Source: Methylophilaceae bacterium (GTDB lineage: Bacteria; Pseudomonadota; Gammaproteobacteria; Burkholderiales; Methylophilaceae). From it: a DNA stretch of 64,000 nt. The DNA lies in assembly GCA_029244935.1 (NCBI GenBank), contig JAQWQF010000028.1, forward strand, positions 1 through 64,000, written 5' to 3'. Below the pieces are notes generated by a model. The model had not been told where the DNA came from. It ran no database searches and was given only the letters and a program-made list of their open reading frames with translations. The position numbers and the translations under genes were made by a program. Every line of letters begins with the position of its first letter. Within the stretch, counting starts at the first letter, position 1. Below, piece by piece: positions 19,608 to 29,527 of this stretch.

Positions 19608-20882
19608 ATGAATAACTCATTTGATTTTTTAATTAACAACTTAACACCAGATTTCCTTCTATCGTGGAATTCTATTTTTCAGGTCATTATAATTATTAGT
19701 GCAGTTGGAATATCCTTCTTTTCAAGTGAGGCTATAAAAAAGTATTTTATTAGTAAGTCAGTCAAAAAAGTAGAAACTATTCTAAGTGGGGTTATAAGAA
19801 TAGTAAGTCCATTAGTAATATTGATAATTTTATATATTACAAATGCTGTTCTTAATGAATACCAAGCAACAAATATTCTAGATATCGCGATTACCTTAGT
19901 AAACGCAATGATTCTAATACGTTTAAGTATTTATCTTATTAGGTACATCATAAAGCCATCTGAATCTATTAAGGCACTTGAAAATATAATTTCTATTATA
20001 GTTTGGGTGTTCGTCGTTCTTCATTTGTTTGGTGTTTTATCACTAGTTGCAATTGAACTTAAGGGAATAATATTCAATTTTGGTGAGCATGAGTTCTCTT
20101 TATGGCTTGCAATACAAGTTGTTTTGGGGATTGCCTTATCTATCTTTACAGCAATTTTATTTGGTCAGTTTATTGAAAATAGACTAATGAAAGTAAAAGA
20201 GTTAGATATGAATGCTCGAGTAATGATTAGTAAAGTTATGAGAATCGTATTGTATGCGGTTGCAATTGTAGTCACATTATCTTCATTAGGCCTAAACCTA
20301 ACATTTTTATCAGTATTTGGTGGTGCATTTGGTGTGGGTCTTGCATTTGGTATGCAAAAAATTGCGAGTAACTATATTTCTGGTTTCATTATTCTTTTAG
20401 ATAAATCGATACATATAGGGGACATTCTATCGATTGGTGAACATTATGGAGTTGTAACAGTAATTCGCTCAAGATATACAGTGCTTAAAAAGTTAGATGG
20501 TATTGAGGTAATTATTCCTAATGAGACCTTAATATCTGAGAATATTATTAACCACACATTAACAGATAGGAAATCAAGGATATCTATTGATGTTCAAATT
20601 AGTTATAAATCTTCGGTAGATAAAGCCTTTGAAATTATGCTAAATTGTGCGAAGAATGAATCACGCGTTTTAAATGATCCAGAACCCTCAGTTTTCTTAA
20701 TGAAATTTGCAGATAGCGGTATAGATTTGATGCTATCTTTTTATATAGTCGATCCTGAAGAAGGTTCGTGGGGATTAAAGTCTGACATTTATCGAGAAAT
20801 TTGGAGCGAATTTCAGAGGCATAATATTGAAATACCTTACCCTTATAGAACTATTGAAATTATCAATCCAGAGAAAAATTAA
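19608..20882 (+). CDS. MscS-family mechanosensitive channel
   Basis: The 424-residue product has several N-terminal membrane segments, then the MscS pore helix region (GGAFGVGLAFGMQKIASNYISG, about 239-260) and the cytoplasmic beta and alpha/beta domains (DKSIHIGDILSIGEHYGVV onward). Such channels open under membrane tension to release solutes after hypo-osmotic shock. It is longer at the N-terminus than E. coli MscS (286 residues), closer to the YbdG/YnaI group; the exact subfamily is not settled. It ends one base before the rpmG stop codon on the other strand. Confidence 0.9.
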   Translation: MNNSFDFLINNLTPDFLLSWNSIFQVIIIISAVGISFFSSEAIKKYFISKSVKKVETILSGVIRIVSPLVILIILYITNAVLNEYQATNILDIAITLVNAMILIRLSIYLIRYIIKPSESIKALENIISIIVWVFVVLHLFGVLSLVAIELKGIIFNFGEHEFSLWLAIQVVLGIALSIFTAILFGQFIENRLMKVKELDMNARVMISKVMRIVLYAVAIVVTLSSLGLNLTFLSVFGGAFGVGLAFGMQKIASNYISGFIILLDKSIHIGDILSIGEHYGVVTVIRSRYTVLKKLDGIEVIIPNETLISENIINHTLTDRKSRISIDVQISYKSSVDKAFEIMLNCAKNESRVLNDPEPSVFLMKFADSGIDLMLSFYIVDPEEGSWGLKSDIYREIWSEFQRHNIEIPYPYRTIEIINPEKN

Positions 20883-20883
20883 T

Positions 20884-21039
20884 TTATTTAATTTTATTTT
20901 CTTTATAAAGCACGTGCTTTCTTGCCTTGGGATCGAATTTCATCATTTCAATTTTTTCAGTTGTTGTTCTTTTATTCTTTGTAGTAGTATAAAAATGTCC
21001 TGTACCAGCAGAAGAATTTAGTCTTATTTTTTCTCTCAT
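20884..21039 (-). CDS. rpmG: 50S ribosomal protein L33
   Basis: A 51-codon gene on the minus strand. The product begins [20 protein letters not shown] and contains [14 protein letters not shown], the L33 pattern; it lacks zinc-binding cysteines, as in E. coli. It lies 12 bases downstream of rpmB, the usual rpmB-rpmG pair, and converges with the MscS gene with one base between them. Confidence 0.96.
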   Translation of the reverse strand: MREKIRLNSSAGTGHFYTTTKNKRTTTEKIEMMKFDPKARKHVLYKENKIK

Positions 21040-21051
21040 TGTATTGATTCC

Positions 21052-21288
21052 TTAAACTTTTTTACCATCTAATCGCATTTTTGCAAGCACTGCATCAATA
21101 CCTAGTTTATCAATAGTTCTTAATGCAGCAGCTGAAATGCGCATTGAGATCCAACGGTTTTCACTTTCAACCCAAAATTTACGACTTTGTAGGTTAGGGA
21201 GAAAGCGCCTTTTTGTACGGTTGTTGGCATGTGAAACATTGTTTCCCGACACAGGCCTTTTTCCAGTTACTTCACATTCGCGAGTCAT
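21052..21288 (-). CDS. rpmB: 50S ribosomal protein L28
   Basis: The 78-residue product begins [23 protein letters not shown], the L28 signature; length equals E. coli. L28 is a late-assembling 50S protein. It is the first gene of the rpmB-rpmG pair, with a promoter in the 74-base spacer to dut. Confidence 0.97.
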   Translation of the reverse strand: MTRECEVTGKRPVSGNNVSHANNRTKRRFLPNLQSRKFWVESENRWISMRISAAALRTIDKLGIDAVLAKMRLDGKKV

Positions 21289-21325
21289 TTGACATTACCT
21301 CTATTTATTTCTAAAAAAGACGACT

Positions 21326-21355
21326 ATTAAACCACATAAACCCCTGTCTTTTCAA
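21326..21355 (-). promoter_or_regulatory. Sigma70-type promoter for rpmB-rpmG
   Basis: On the minus strand, TTGAAA (21355-21350) is followed 18 bases later by TTTAAT (21331-21326). This leaves a leader of about 35-40 bases before rpmB. Both hexamers match the consensus at five of six (-10) and four to five (-35) positions. Confidence 0.6.
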
Positions 21356-21362
21356 GTCTTTT

Positions 21363-21815
21363 TTATGTTTTACCAGTACTACCAAAGCCACCTTCCCCAC
21401 GCTCTGATTCAGAAAAATTATCTACTAGATTAAAGTTAGCTTGGTTGACTGGAACAATTACTAGCTGAGCTATACGCTCAAGTGGGTTTATTAAAAATGC
21501 TTTGTCACTTCGATTCCAGCAAGAAACTAAGAGTTCTCCTTGGTAGTCAGAGTCAATAAGTCCAACAAGATTTCCAAGAACGATCCCATGCTTATGGCCA
21601 AGACCTGATCTAGGTAAAATAATGCCAGCATAACCTGGGTCTTTGATATAAATTGAAATTCCGGTTGGAATTAAGAAAGTTTCTCCTGGATCTAATGTAT
21701 AGACATGTTCTATGCATGCTCTAAGGTCAAGACCCGCAGAGCCTAAAGAAGCATACTCAGGAACATTAATTGCAGCATCTGGGTTAAGTATTTTATAATC
21801 AATTGATATGCTCAT
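21363..21815 (-). CDS. dut: dUTP diphosphatase
   Basis: The 150-residue trimeric dUTPase converts dUTP to dUMP, keeping uracil out of DNA and feeding dTMP synthesis. All five motifs are visible: GSAGLDLRA (near 26-34), [25 protein letters not shown], and the C-terminal [10 protein letters not shown] arm. Its first 17 bases overlap the end of coaBC, the standard dfp-dut arrangement. Confidence 0.97.
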   Translation of the reverse strand: MSISIDYKILNPDAAINVPEYASLGSAGLDLRACIEHVYTLDPGETFLIPTGISIYIKDPGYAGIILPRSGLGHKHGIVLGNLVGLIDSDYQGELLVSCWNRSDKAFLINPLERIAQLVIVPVNQANFNLVDNFSESERGEGGFGSTGKT

Positions 21816-22998
21816 TTATATGTCCTTTTTCTTTTGTTAATTTGTGAACATGATTCATAATTTCTAAAGCTAATTCACTCTTATCTCGCTTTGTTATGTG
21901 GGTTACTTCTTTAGGATCAACTAAATAAATTTCTGCTGACTCCTCACCCATTGATTCATTTATTGAGTTTGCAACAATTAGGTCTACCCCTTTATTTTTA
22001 AGCTTTAACTGACCATTTTTTATTATACTTTCGCTTTCAGCTGAAAAACCAACGCAAAAAAGATTATTAAATCTAGACGCTATGTCTGCGAGGATATCGC
22101 TACTCTTAGTAAGTTCTAATATTAATTTTTTATCTTTTTTTATCTTTCCATTAATGCGAGTAGGAAGGTAATCTGATATAGCTGCAACACTAATAAAAAT
22201 ATCATAGTTGGCAGCATTTTCCATAATTACTTGCCTCATTTCATTATAATTTGGTGCGTAAATTTGGTTAATTCCATTAGGAGCGGGCATATCTGTGCGT
22301 CCATAAATAAGGGTAACTTCAGCCCCCATTGTAAATGCAGCTTCAGCAATATTAAAACCCATCCGACCTGAACTTAAATTAGTTATTGCTCTAGCGTCAT
22401 CAATATTCTCAATTGTCCCGCCGCAAGAAATAAGAATTTTTTTATTGGAAAATATTTTACTTCCCACAGCTCTTTTTATTTCTAGAAGCAATGTTTTTTC
22501 ATTAATTAATCTTCCAAAACCTTCCTCACCACATGCTTGCTCGCCATCTTCGGGACCTAAAACTTGAATATTATCATTATGAATAAGCTTAATATTTCTT
22601 TGAGTGGCTGGATTAAGCCACATCTCTTTATTCATAGCTGGGGCAATCAATAAAGGACAATTTCTTGCTAAACACAAATTTGATAATAGATCATCAGCTA
22701 ATCCATTAGCTAATTTAGCTATAAAATTTGCTGACGCGGGTGCGATTAAAATTAGATCTACCTCTCTACTGAGGTTAATATGCTGCATTCCATTACCTTT
22801 GGAAGGTTCCCATATGTTTTCAAGTACAGGCTTACCTGACAATGCCTGCAAAGTGAGCGGACTAATAAATTCTCTGGCAGACTTAGTCATAACAACCTGT
22901 AGATCAGCACCATTTTTTTTTAAAAGGCGAATTAACTCAGCAGCCTTATAAGCAGCTATACTTCCAGTAATACCTAATAAAATTTTTTTATTTAGCAT
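21799..22998 (-). CDS. coaBC: Bifunctional phosphopantothenoylcysteine decarboxylase/synthetase
   Basis: The 399-residue fusion makes 4'-phosphopantetheine for coenzyme A. The N-terminal FMN-dependent CoaC domain (about 1-180) has His73 in MQHINLS, the substrate clamp APAMNKEMW (119-127) and catalytic Cys156 in [11 protein letters not shown]. The CoaB synthetase domain follows (185-399). It is divergent from the DUF429 gene and overlaps dut by 17 bases. Confidence 0.96.
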   Translation of the reverse strand: MLNKKILLGITGSIAAYKAAELIRLLKKNGADLQVVMTKSAREFISPLTLQALSGKPVLENIWEPSKGNGMQHINLSREVDLILIAPASANFIAKLANGLADDLLSNLCLARNCPLLIAPAMNKEMWLNPATQRNIKLIHNDNIQVLGPEDGEQACGEEGFGRLINEKTLLLEIKRAVGSKIFSNKKILISCGGTIENIDDARAITNLSSGRMGFNIAEAAFTMGAEVTLIYGRTDMPAPNGINQIYAPNYNEMRQVIMENAANYDIFISVAAISDYLPTRINGKIKKDKKLILELTKSSDILADIASRFNNLFCVGFSAESESIIKNGQLKLKNKGVDLIVANSINESMGEESAEIYLVDPKEVTHITKRDKSELALEIMNHVHKLTKEKGHINEHIN

Positions 22999-23062
22999 AA
23001 TTTTTGTAACGCATTAATTCATTCATAATAATATATCTAATAAAGTGAAAGTATAGCAAAGA

Positions 23063-23752
23063 ATGTCTCGTGTAATTGGTATAGATGGCTGTAAAGCTGG
23101 TTGGATAATAGCGAAAACTTTGGAAGATAAATCAATAAGTTTCCAAATTATTAAAAATTTAAATGATGATTATTTAAAAGAAAGTAATGTATCTCTTATT
23201 GGTATAGATATTCCATTGCGCTTATCTTCTTCAGGGAAAAGGCTAGCTGAAATTGAAGCAAGGGTCTTATTAAAAAATAGAGCTTGTACTATATTTTCGC
23301 CACCAACCTTAAATGCATTAACAGCGAAAAACTATATAGATGCCTGTAAAATTAATTTTAAAGAATGTGGAAAGCAAATTTCAAAGCAATCATGGAATTT
23401 ATTTCCTAAAATTAAAGAAGCCCAGGAATTTTTAGAGAATAAATCCATTATTGAATTAGGGGTGTTCGAGGTTCATCCAGAATTAAGTTTTATGGCAATG
23501 AATGATATGAATTTAATTCGGGCAAGCAAAAAAACAGTTATTGGAAGAGAAATACGAATTAAGTTGATACAAAAGTTTTTTCCAAAATTTTCTTTTGAAT
23601 CGGTTCGAAATAAATATAAAAAAAATCAAGTTCTAGATGATGATATCTTAGATTCTGTTTCTGTCTTATGGTCAACTCAAAGAATAGTTGATAATATTGC
23701 TAAATTCGTCCCAAAAGATTCTAAGAAAACTGATATGAGAATATATTTCTAA
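23063..23752 (+). CDS. DUF429 family protein
   Basis: The 229-residue product begins with the family signature VIGIDGCKAGWI and holds the second conserved block GIDIPLRLSSSGKR near residues 52-65; both contain acidic residues placed as in an RNase H-like fold, the fold I would expect for DUF429. No biochemical role is established. It is three bases upstream of cstA but shows no functional link to it. It is AT-rich like its neighbours. Confidence 0.8.
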   Translation: MSRVIGIDGCKAGWIIAKTLEDKSISFQIIKNLNDDYLKESNVSLIGIDIPLRLSSSGKRLAEIEARVLLKNRACTIFSPPTLNALTAKNYIDACKINFKECGKQISKQSWNLFPKIKEAQEFLENKSIIELGVFEVHPELSFMAMNDMNLIRASKKTVIGREIRIKLIQKFFPKFSFESVRNKYKKNQVLDDDILDSVSVLWSTQRIVDNIAKFVPKDSKKTDMRIYF

Positions 23753-23755
23753 TTT

Positions 23756-25777
23756 ATGCTTAATATATTAAAAACAAAATTAATATGGATATTTTTATCT
23801 GTGTTGGGAGCTATTGCATTTTCGACAATAGCTCTTAGTCGTGATGAGTCCATTAATGCCTTATGGTTTATCACAGCCGCTGTATGCATTTATCTTGTCG
23901 CTTACAGGTTCTATGGTGCCTGGATTGCTGCAAAGGTATTAGTTTTAGATGAATTTAAAGAGACTCCTGCAGTAAAAAATAATAATGGCCGTGACTTTAT
24001 ACCAACTAATAAATGGGTTGTATTCGGAACTCATTTTGCAGCAATTGCAGGGCCAGGCCCTTTAGTCGGACCCACACTTGCCGCACAATTTGGTTACTTA
24101 CCGGGAACGATATGGATTTTAGTAGGAGCTGTATTGGGTGGGGCAGTTCAAGATATGACTATTTTATTTTTCTCCGTTAGAAGGAATGGGAAAACTTTAG
24201 GGCAAATGGCGAAAGAAGAGTTAGGCAAGCTTGCAGGAACCGCTTCTTTGATAGCTACTTTTGTAATTATGATTATATTAATATCTGTTCTAGGTCTCGT
24301 AGTTGTAAATGCAATGAAAAATAGCCCATGGGCTACATCTACCGTAGCAGCAACTATACCAATCGCAATGGTTATTGGATTTTACATGCGCTTTATAAGG
24401 CCTGGTCGTGTTTTAGAAGCAACTGCAATTGGGGTAACACTTTTATTATTAGCAGTTTATATTGGTGGTGAGATTGATAAATCTGAAACATTAAGAGTCT
24501 ATTTTGATCATAGCGGTTTATTTTTGGCATGGTCGATTATTCTCTACGGATTTGCTGCTGCAGTTTTACCAGTATGGATGCTTTTAGCCCCCCGAGATTA
24601 TTTATCAACTTTTGTTAAGCTTGGAACTATTATTTTTCTTGCTATAGCTATTGCAATTTTGCAGCCTGATATAAAAATGCCAGCTATAACTAATTTTTCT
24701 GATGGGTCAGGACCAATATTTGGGGGTAGTTTATTCCCATTTGTTTTTATTACAATTGCTTGCGGCGCTATCTCTGGTTTTCATGCATTAATATCGTCTG
24801 GCACAACGCCAAAGTTAATTGATAATGAGAAGTATATTCCTATGATTGGTTATGGAGGAATGTTGCTTGAGTCATTTGTGGCAATTATGGCAATGGTGGC
24901 AGCTTGTGTTTTAGAGCCTGGTGTCTTCTTTGCAATTAATAGTCCTGTTGGCATTGTTGGGTCCGATCCATCAATCGTTATTCAAACTATTAATTCCTGG
25001 GGGTATCCTGTAACTCAAAATCAAATGGAGCAGCTTGCTAAAGATGTAGGGGAGACTACTCTCTTTGCTAGAACTGGGGGCGCACCTTCATTAGCAGTTG
25101 GTATGGCGAGCATTTTTGCAAACGCTTTTGGTAAGAATCTTCTAGCAATGTGGTATCACTTTGCAATTATGTTTGAAGCAGTATTTATTTTAACTACATT
25201 AGATGCAGGTACAAGAGTAGGAAGATTTATGTTGCAGGACATTTTAGGTAATATTCATCCAAAATTAGGAAGAACCTCATGGCTTCCATCTACAATTTTA
25301 ACAAGTGCAATTGTAGTTTCTTGCTGGGGATATTTTTTATATATAGGGGTTATAGATCCTAATGGTGGTGTTAATATTCTGTGGCCATTATTTGGTATTG
25401 CAAATCAGATTCTTGCTGCAATTGCATTAAGTGTAGGTACTGCAATTTTAATTCGTAGTGGCAGATTTAATTTTGCATGGATTACTGGGATGCCCTTAGC
25501 TTGGCTAGCAATTATCACTTCAACCGCTGCTTATCAAAAAATATTTAGTGAAGATGTGAGGGTAGGGTTTTTATCAGCTGCAAATTCTATGACTGAAAAA
25601 GTTAATACAGGAACAATTTCAGATGAGAAAATAAGTATTATGAATCAATTAATATTCAATCTTAGATTCGATGCTGTAATTACATCAATTTTAATGATAG
25701 TTTTGTGGCTAGTTATTTTTGATGTTTTAAAACTATTATTAAATAAGAAAAATAGACAGTCTACTTTGGTAAATTAA
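23756..25777 (+). CDS. cstA: CstA-family pyruvate/peptide transporter
   Basis: The 673-residue inner-membrane protein has well over a dozen hydrophobic segments and the conserved block HFAAIAGPGPLVGPTLAAQFG (near residues 92-112) plus SGFHALISSGTTPK. In E. coli CstA and BtsT are pyruvate importers induced by starvation; peptide uptake has also been proposed. The ybdD-like gene directly downstream is the typical partner. Confidence 0.93.
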   Translation: MLNILKTKLIWIFLSVLGAIAFSTIALSRDESINALWFITAAVCIYLVAYRFYGAWIAAKVLVLDEFKETPAVKNNNGRDFIPTNKWVVFGTHFAAIAGPGPLVGPTLAAQFGYLPGTIWILVGAVLGGAVQDMTILFFSVRRNGKTLGQMAKEELGKLAGTASLIATFVIMIILISVLGLVVVNAMKNSPWATSTVAATIPIAMVIGFYMRFIRPGRVLEATAIGVTLLLLAVYIGGEIDKSETLRVYFDHSGLFLAWSIILYGFAAAVLPVWMLLAPRDYLSTFVKLGTIIFLAIAIAILQPDIKMPAITNFSDGSGPIFGGSLFPFVFITIACGAISGFHALISSGTTPKLIDNEKYIPMIGYGGMLLESFVAIMAMVAACVLEPGVFFAINSPVGIVGSDPSIVIQTINSWGYPVTQNQMEQLAKDVGETTLFARTGGAPSLAVGMASIFANAFGKNLLAMWYHFAIMFEAVFILTTLDAGTRVGRFMLQDILGNIHPKLGRTSWLPSTILTSAIVVSCWGYFLYIGVIDPNGGVNILWPLFGIANQILAAIALSVGTAILIRSGRFNFAWITGMPLAWLAIITSTAAYQKIFSEDVRVGFLSAANSMTEKVNTGTISDEKISIMNQLIFNLRFDAVITSILMIVLWLVIFDVLKLLLNKKNRQSTLVN

Positions 25778-25780
25778 CTT

Positions 25781-25957
25781 ATGTTTAAAATTATATGGAA
25801 ATTTATAAGAGCCTTAAGCGGAGATGATGCATATGAAATGTATTTGAGCAATTTCACAATATGTAAAAATCATTCAAGTAAAACACCTTTAAGTAGAAAA
25901 GATTTTTACAACAAACAACTCCAAGAAAAATGGAATAAGATAAACCGTTGCTGCTAG
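25781..25957 (+). CDS. ybdD: YbdD/YjiX family small protein (DUF466)
   Basis: A 58-codon gene three bases after cstA. The product is a small basic protein with the family pattern: aromatic N-terminal helix, Asp-Ala-Tyr near residues 16-18, HSSKTPLSRKDFYNKQ near 31-46, and the hallmark Arg-Cys-Cys C-terminus. In E. coli YbdD and YjiX are encoded beside CstA and BtsT and are required for pyruvate transport. Its stop codon directly abuts the lgt stop on the other strand, with no base between. Confidence 0.85.
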   Translation: MFKIIWKFIRALSGDDAYEMYLSNFTICKNHSSKTPLSRKDFYNKQLQEKWNKINRCC

Positions 25958-26737
25958 TTATATTTTATTTCTGGTAACAATAAACATTAAAATACCAATT
26001 CCTATCATTGGAATAGTAAGCCATTGACCCATAGATAGGTTTAGATAAAGAAGGCCCAAAAAACTATCAGGCTCACGAGTAAATTCAACAATAAATCTAA
26101 ATAGACCATAAAAAATTAAAAATAATGCCGAAATACTTCCGGTTGGTCTTTTTTTGTTTGAATATAAATAAAGTATTAAGAATAAAAATAATCCTTCAAA
26201 TAGTGCTTGATAAAGCTGGGAAGGATGTCGCGCTATTTCATCAGTAAGAGGAAAAACTATCCCCCAGGTAACATCTGTAGGCCTCCCCCATAACTCTTGA
26301 TTGATAAAATTTCCAATTCTACCAAAACCTAATCCAAGAGGAATAAGTGGAGCTATAAAATCTGTTAGTTTTAACCATGAAATGTGATATTTTTTTGTAA
26401 CAAAAATAAGACTTACCAGGACACCTAAAAAACCGCCATGGAAAGACATACCTCCTTGCCAAAAAGCAAAAACCTGGTCTAAATTTGATAAGTAATATGT
26501 TGGTTGATAAAATAAAACATAACCAAGCCTCCCGCCTATAATTACACCTAAGGCGCCATAAAAGAAAATATCATCAAGAGTATTTTCTGCTATTTCCCTC
26601 CACCATATTTTTTTTAATTGTTTTTTACCGAGGTATATAAAAGCTATAAAAGCAAAAAAATACATTAATCCATACCAATAAACCTTTAAAGGTCCAATTT
26701 GGAGTGCAATTGGGTCTATTTGTGGATGAATAAGCAT
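25958..26737 (-). CDS. lgt: Prolipoprotein diacylglyceryl transferase
   Basis: The 259-residue inner-membrane enzyme moves diacylglycerol from phosphatidylglycerol to the lipobox cysteine, the first step of lipoprotein maturation. The essential His100 lies in FHGGFLG, and the signature GRIGNFINQELWGR is at 139-152; seven membrane segments are visible. It diverges from ilvD with 57 bases between and runs into the ybdD stop with no gap, so its terminator must lie inside ybdD or be absent. Confidence 0.96.
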   Translation of the reverse strand: MLIHPQIDPIALQIGPLKVYWYGLMYFFAFIAFIYLGKKQLKKIWWREIAENTLDDIFFYGALGVIIGGRLGYVLFYQPTYYLSNLDQVFAFWQGGMSFHGGFLGVLVSLIFVTKKYHISWLKLTDFIAPLIPLGLGFGRIGNFINQELWGRPTDVTWGIVFPLTDEIARHPSQLYQALFEGLFLFLILYLYSNKKRPTGSISALFLIFYGLFRFIVEFTREPDSFLGLLYLNLSMGQWLTIPMIGIGILMFIVTRNKI

Positions 26738-26794
26738 TATTTTTTAATTATAAGTGTAAAATTCTAATTATTAAATTAATCATTTGGAATTGCA

Positions 26795-28645
26795 ATGCCA
26801 GAATATAGATCTAGAACTACCACGCACGGAAGAAACCAAGCAGGTGCAAGGGCACTCTGGCGTGCAACGGGCATGAAGGATGAAGACTTTGTTAAACCTA
26901 TGATTGCAGTAGTTAATTCATTTACTCAATTTGTTCCAGGCCATGTCCATTTAAAAGATATGGGTCAATTAGTTGCGCGAGAAATTGAAAAAAGTGGTGG
27001 TGTTGCAAAAGAATTTAATACTATTGCAGTAGATGATGGAATAGCTATGGGCCACGATGGAATGCTTTATAGTCTACCGAGCAGAGATTTAATTGCTGAT
27101 AGTGTTGAGTATATGGTTAATGCTCATTGGGCAGACGCTATGGTTTGTATTTCTAATTGTGACAAAATAACACCTGGCATGCTCATGGCAGCTATGAGAA
27201 TAAATATACCAGTAATTTTTGTATCAGGCGGTCCAATGGAAGCTGGAAAAGTAGATTGGGAAGAAAATGGAGGTAAAATTGATTTAGTATCACCCATGAT
27301 TGCTGCTGGAGATATGAGTATTTCAGATAGTAGCTTAAAGAATATGGAGAGATCTGCATGTCCAACTTGTGGCTCTTGTTCTGGAATGTTTACTGCAAAT
27401 TCGATGAATTGTTTAACTGAAGCTCTTGGCTTAAGCCTCCCAGGAAATGGAAGTACTTTAGCTACCCATACTGCTAGGAAATCATTATTCTTAAATGCAG
27501 GGTCAAAAATTGTAGATATCACTAAACGCTATTATGAAGATAATGATGAATCTGTTTTACCTAGAAGTATTGCTACAAAAAAAGCATTTGAGAATGCAAT
27601 GGCTCTAGATGTGTCAATGGGCGGGTCAACAAATACGGTTTTACATTTATTAGCTGCTGCTAAGGAAGCAGAAGTTGATTTTACAATGTCAGATATTGAT
27701 AAAATATCAAGAAAAATACCTTACCTAGCAAAAGTTGCACCTGCGACACAAGAATATCATATGGAAGATGTTCATAGAGCTGGAGGTGTTTATGGGATTT
27801 TAGGTGAATTAAAAAGAGGAAAATTATTACATGAAGATGTGCCCACAGTGCATTCAAAAACTCTTGGGGAAGCAATAGATCATTGGGATATCATGACAAC
27901 AAAAGTAGATGCAGTAAAAGATTTTTACCTTGCTGCACCTGGAGGTATCCCGACAACTGAAGCCTTTAGTCAAGAAAAAGTATGGCCGTCGCTAGATAAT
28001 GATAGAGATAATGGCTGTATAAGAGATATCGCTCATGCGTTCAGTAAAGATGGTGGTCTGGCTGTTCTTTACGGAAATGTTGCAGAAGATGGTTGTATTG
28101 TTAAAACAGCAGGAGTGGATGAAGAGATTTTGAAATTTTCTGGCAGGGTCAGGCTTTTTGAGTCTCAGGATGCAGCTTGTGATGCAATTTTAGGGGATAA
28201 AATAGTTCCTGGGGATATTGTAGTTATCATCTATGAAGGACCAAAAGGTGGTCCTGGTATGCAAGAAATGTTATATCCAACTGCATATTTAAAATCAAAA
28301 GGATTAGGTAAATCTTGTGCTTTATTAACAGATGGACGCTTCTCTGGAGGCACATCAGGTTTATGTATAGACCATGCATCGCCAGAATCTGCAGAAGGAG
28401 GAGCGATTGCTTTATCGAGAGAAGGAGATCAAATAGATATAGATATTCCTAATAGAAAAATTAATTTAAAAATAACAAATGAAGATTTATTATTAAGAAG
28501 AGAAGAAATGAACAACAGTAAATACTCTTGGCACCCAAAACCCAGAGAGAGAAGAGTAACAGACGCATTAAAAGCATATGCAATGATGACCACTAGTGCA
28601 TCTAATGGTGCTGTTAGAGATATTAATCAACTAAAAAAAAGATAA
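26795..28645 (+). CDS. ilvD: Dihydroxy-acid dehydratase
   Basis: The 616-residue product, the same length as E. coli IlvD, dehydrates dihydroxy acids to 2-keto acids in valine, leucine and isoleucine synthesis. Iron-sulfur cysteines are seen in [10 protein letters not shown] and [19 protein letters not shown]; the C-terminal [10 protein letters not shown] block carries the catalytic serine. It is followed after six bases by the mutarotase gene. Confidence 0.97.
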   Translation: MPEYRSRTTTHGRNQAGARALWRATGMKDEDFVKPMIAVVNSFTQFVPGHVHLKDMGQLVAREIEKSGGVAKEFNTIAVDDGIAMGHDGMLYSLPSRDLIADSVEYMVNAHWADAMVCISNCDKITPGMLMAAMRINIPVIFVSGGPMEAGKVDWEENGGKIDLVSPMIAAGDMSISDSSLKNMERSACPTCGSCSGMFTANSMNCLTEALGLSLPGNGSTLATHTARKSLFLNAGSKIVDITKRYYEDNDESVLPRSIATKKAFENAMALDVSMGGSTNTVLHLLAAAKEAEVDFTMSDIDKISRKIPYLAKVAPATQEYHMEDVHRAGGVYGILGELKRGKLLHEDVPTVHSKTLGEAIDHWDIMTTKVDAVKDFYLAAPGGIPTTEAFSQEKVWPSLDNDRDNGCIRDIAHAFSKDGGLAVLYGNVAEDGCIVKTAGVDEEILKFSGRVRLFESQDAACDAILGDKIVPGDIVVIIYEGPKGGPGMQEMLYPTAYLKSKGLGKSCALLTDGRFSGGTSGLCIDHASPESAEGGAIALSREGDQIDIDIPNRKINLKITNEDLLLRREEMNNSKYSWHPKPRERRVTDALKAYAMMTTSASNGAVRDINQLKKR

Positions 28646-28651
28646 TCTAAG

Positions 28652-29527
28652 TTGAATAAGAGTATTAAGATTACTGATGAAAATGATGGGCTGCAGTTTA
28701 TTGAAATTGATAACTCATTAGCAGTAGCAAGAATTGCACTTCAAGGGGGGCATGTTGATTGGTGGAGACCTAAATCAGCAAATCAAGATGTTTTGTGGCG
28801 CTCTTCAAATGCTCGTTATGAGAAAGGTAGATCTATTCGTGGAGGTGTACCAATATGTTGGCCATGGTTTGGCCATCATCCAACCGACGGAACATACTGT
28901 GTCCATGGGTTTGCGAGAGTTGCTCCGTGGAAATTACAAAACTCAACTCAATTAAAAAATGGTGCTACAAAAATTGTTCTAACAATGAATCCTTCTGAAG
29001 ATCAGATAAAACAGCTTACCTACGATTATGAATTAGAATTAACAGTTTTAGTGGGGGATTCTCTTTCATTAAACCTAAAAACAACGAATTTATCTAACCA
29101 TCCATTCACAATAAGTGAGGGTTATCACACATATTTTTATGTTTCAGATATTGAGAATATAAAAATTACTGGCCTTGAAAATTCAGTTTATACCGATAAG
29201 TTTGATAATTTTAATAGAGGTATTGAGAAAGGGGCAATTCAATTTTATGGTCCTTTTGATAGAGTCTATTCAAACACAAGTAATGATTGTTATATTGAAG
29301 ACGAAGGACTTAATCGAGTAATTACTGTAAAAAAATCTAATAGTAATTCTACGGTTGTTTGGACGCCCTGGAAGAGAAAAGCCATGGAAATGGGGGATAT
29401 GGGTGAAACAGACGAATGGCGCAGAATGATTTGTGTAGAAACTGCTAACCTTCTAGAGAATAGCGTAGTGATTTACCCTAAATTATCCCATAGTATTGCT
29501 ACAGAATATTCTGTACAAGAATATTGA
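28652..29527 (+). CDS. D-hexose-6-phosphate mutarotase (YeaD-like)
   Basis: The 291-residue aldose 1-epimerase family protein contains SIRGGVPICWPWFGHHP (near 68-84), the YeaD-type phosphosugar-binding signature, then HGFAR, and later SEGYHTYF and VVWTPW. It should interconvert alpha and beta glucose-6-phosphate. The TTG at 28652 gives the longest product and is six bases after ilvD; no strong ribosome-binding site marks it, and a start at the ATG near 28677 cannot be excluded. Its stop overlaps the next gene's ATG (TGATG). Confidence 0.85.
   Translation: MNKSIKITDENDGLQFIEIDNSLAVARIALQGGHVDWWRPKSANQDVLWRSSNARYEKGRSIRGGVPICWPWFGHHPTDGTYCVHGFARVAPWKLQNSTQLKNGATKIVLTMNPSEDQIKQLTYDYELELTVLVGDSLSLNLKTTNLSNHPFTISEGYHTYFYVSDIENIKITGLENSVYTDKFDNFNRGIEKGAIQFYGPFDRVYSNTSNDCYIEDEGLNRVITVKKSNSNSTVVWTPWKRKAMEMGDMGETDEWRRMICVETANLLENSVVIYPKLSHSIATEYSVQEY

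Noticed and set aside
21312..21364. AAAAAAGAC...GTCTTTTTT inverted repeat as a dut terminator
   Set aside because: The loop would be over 30 bases and the stem is almost all A-T; the rpmB promoter lies inside it.
27124..27522. 132-codon open frame on the minus strand inside ilvD
   Set aside because: It is antisense to a strongly conserved enzyme, has no ribosome-binding site or recognisable motif, and its composition is that of a reverse reading of ilvD.
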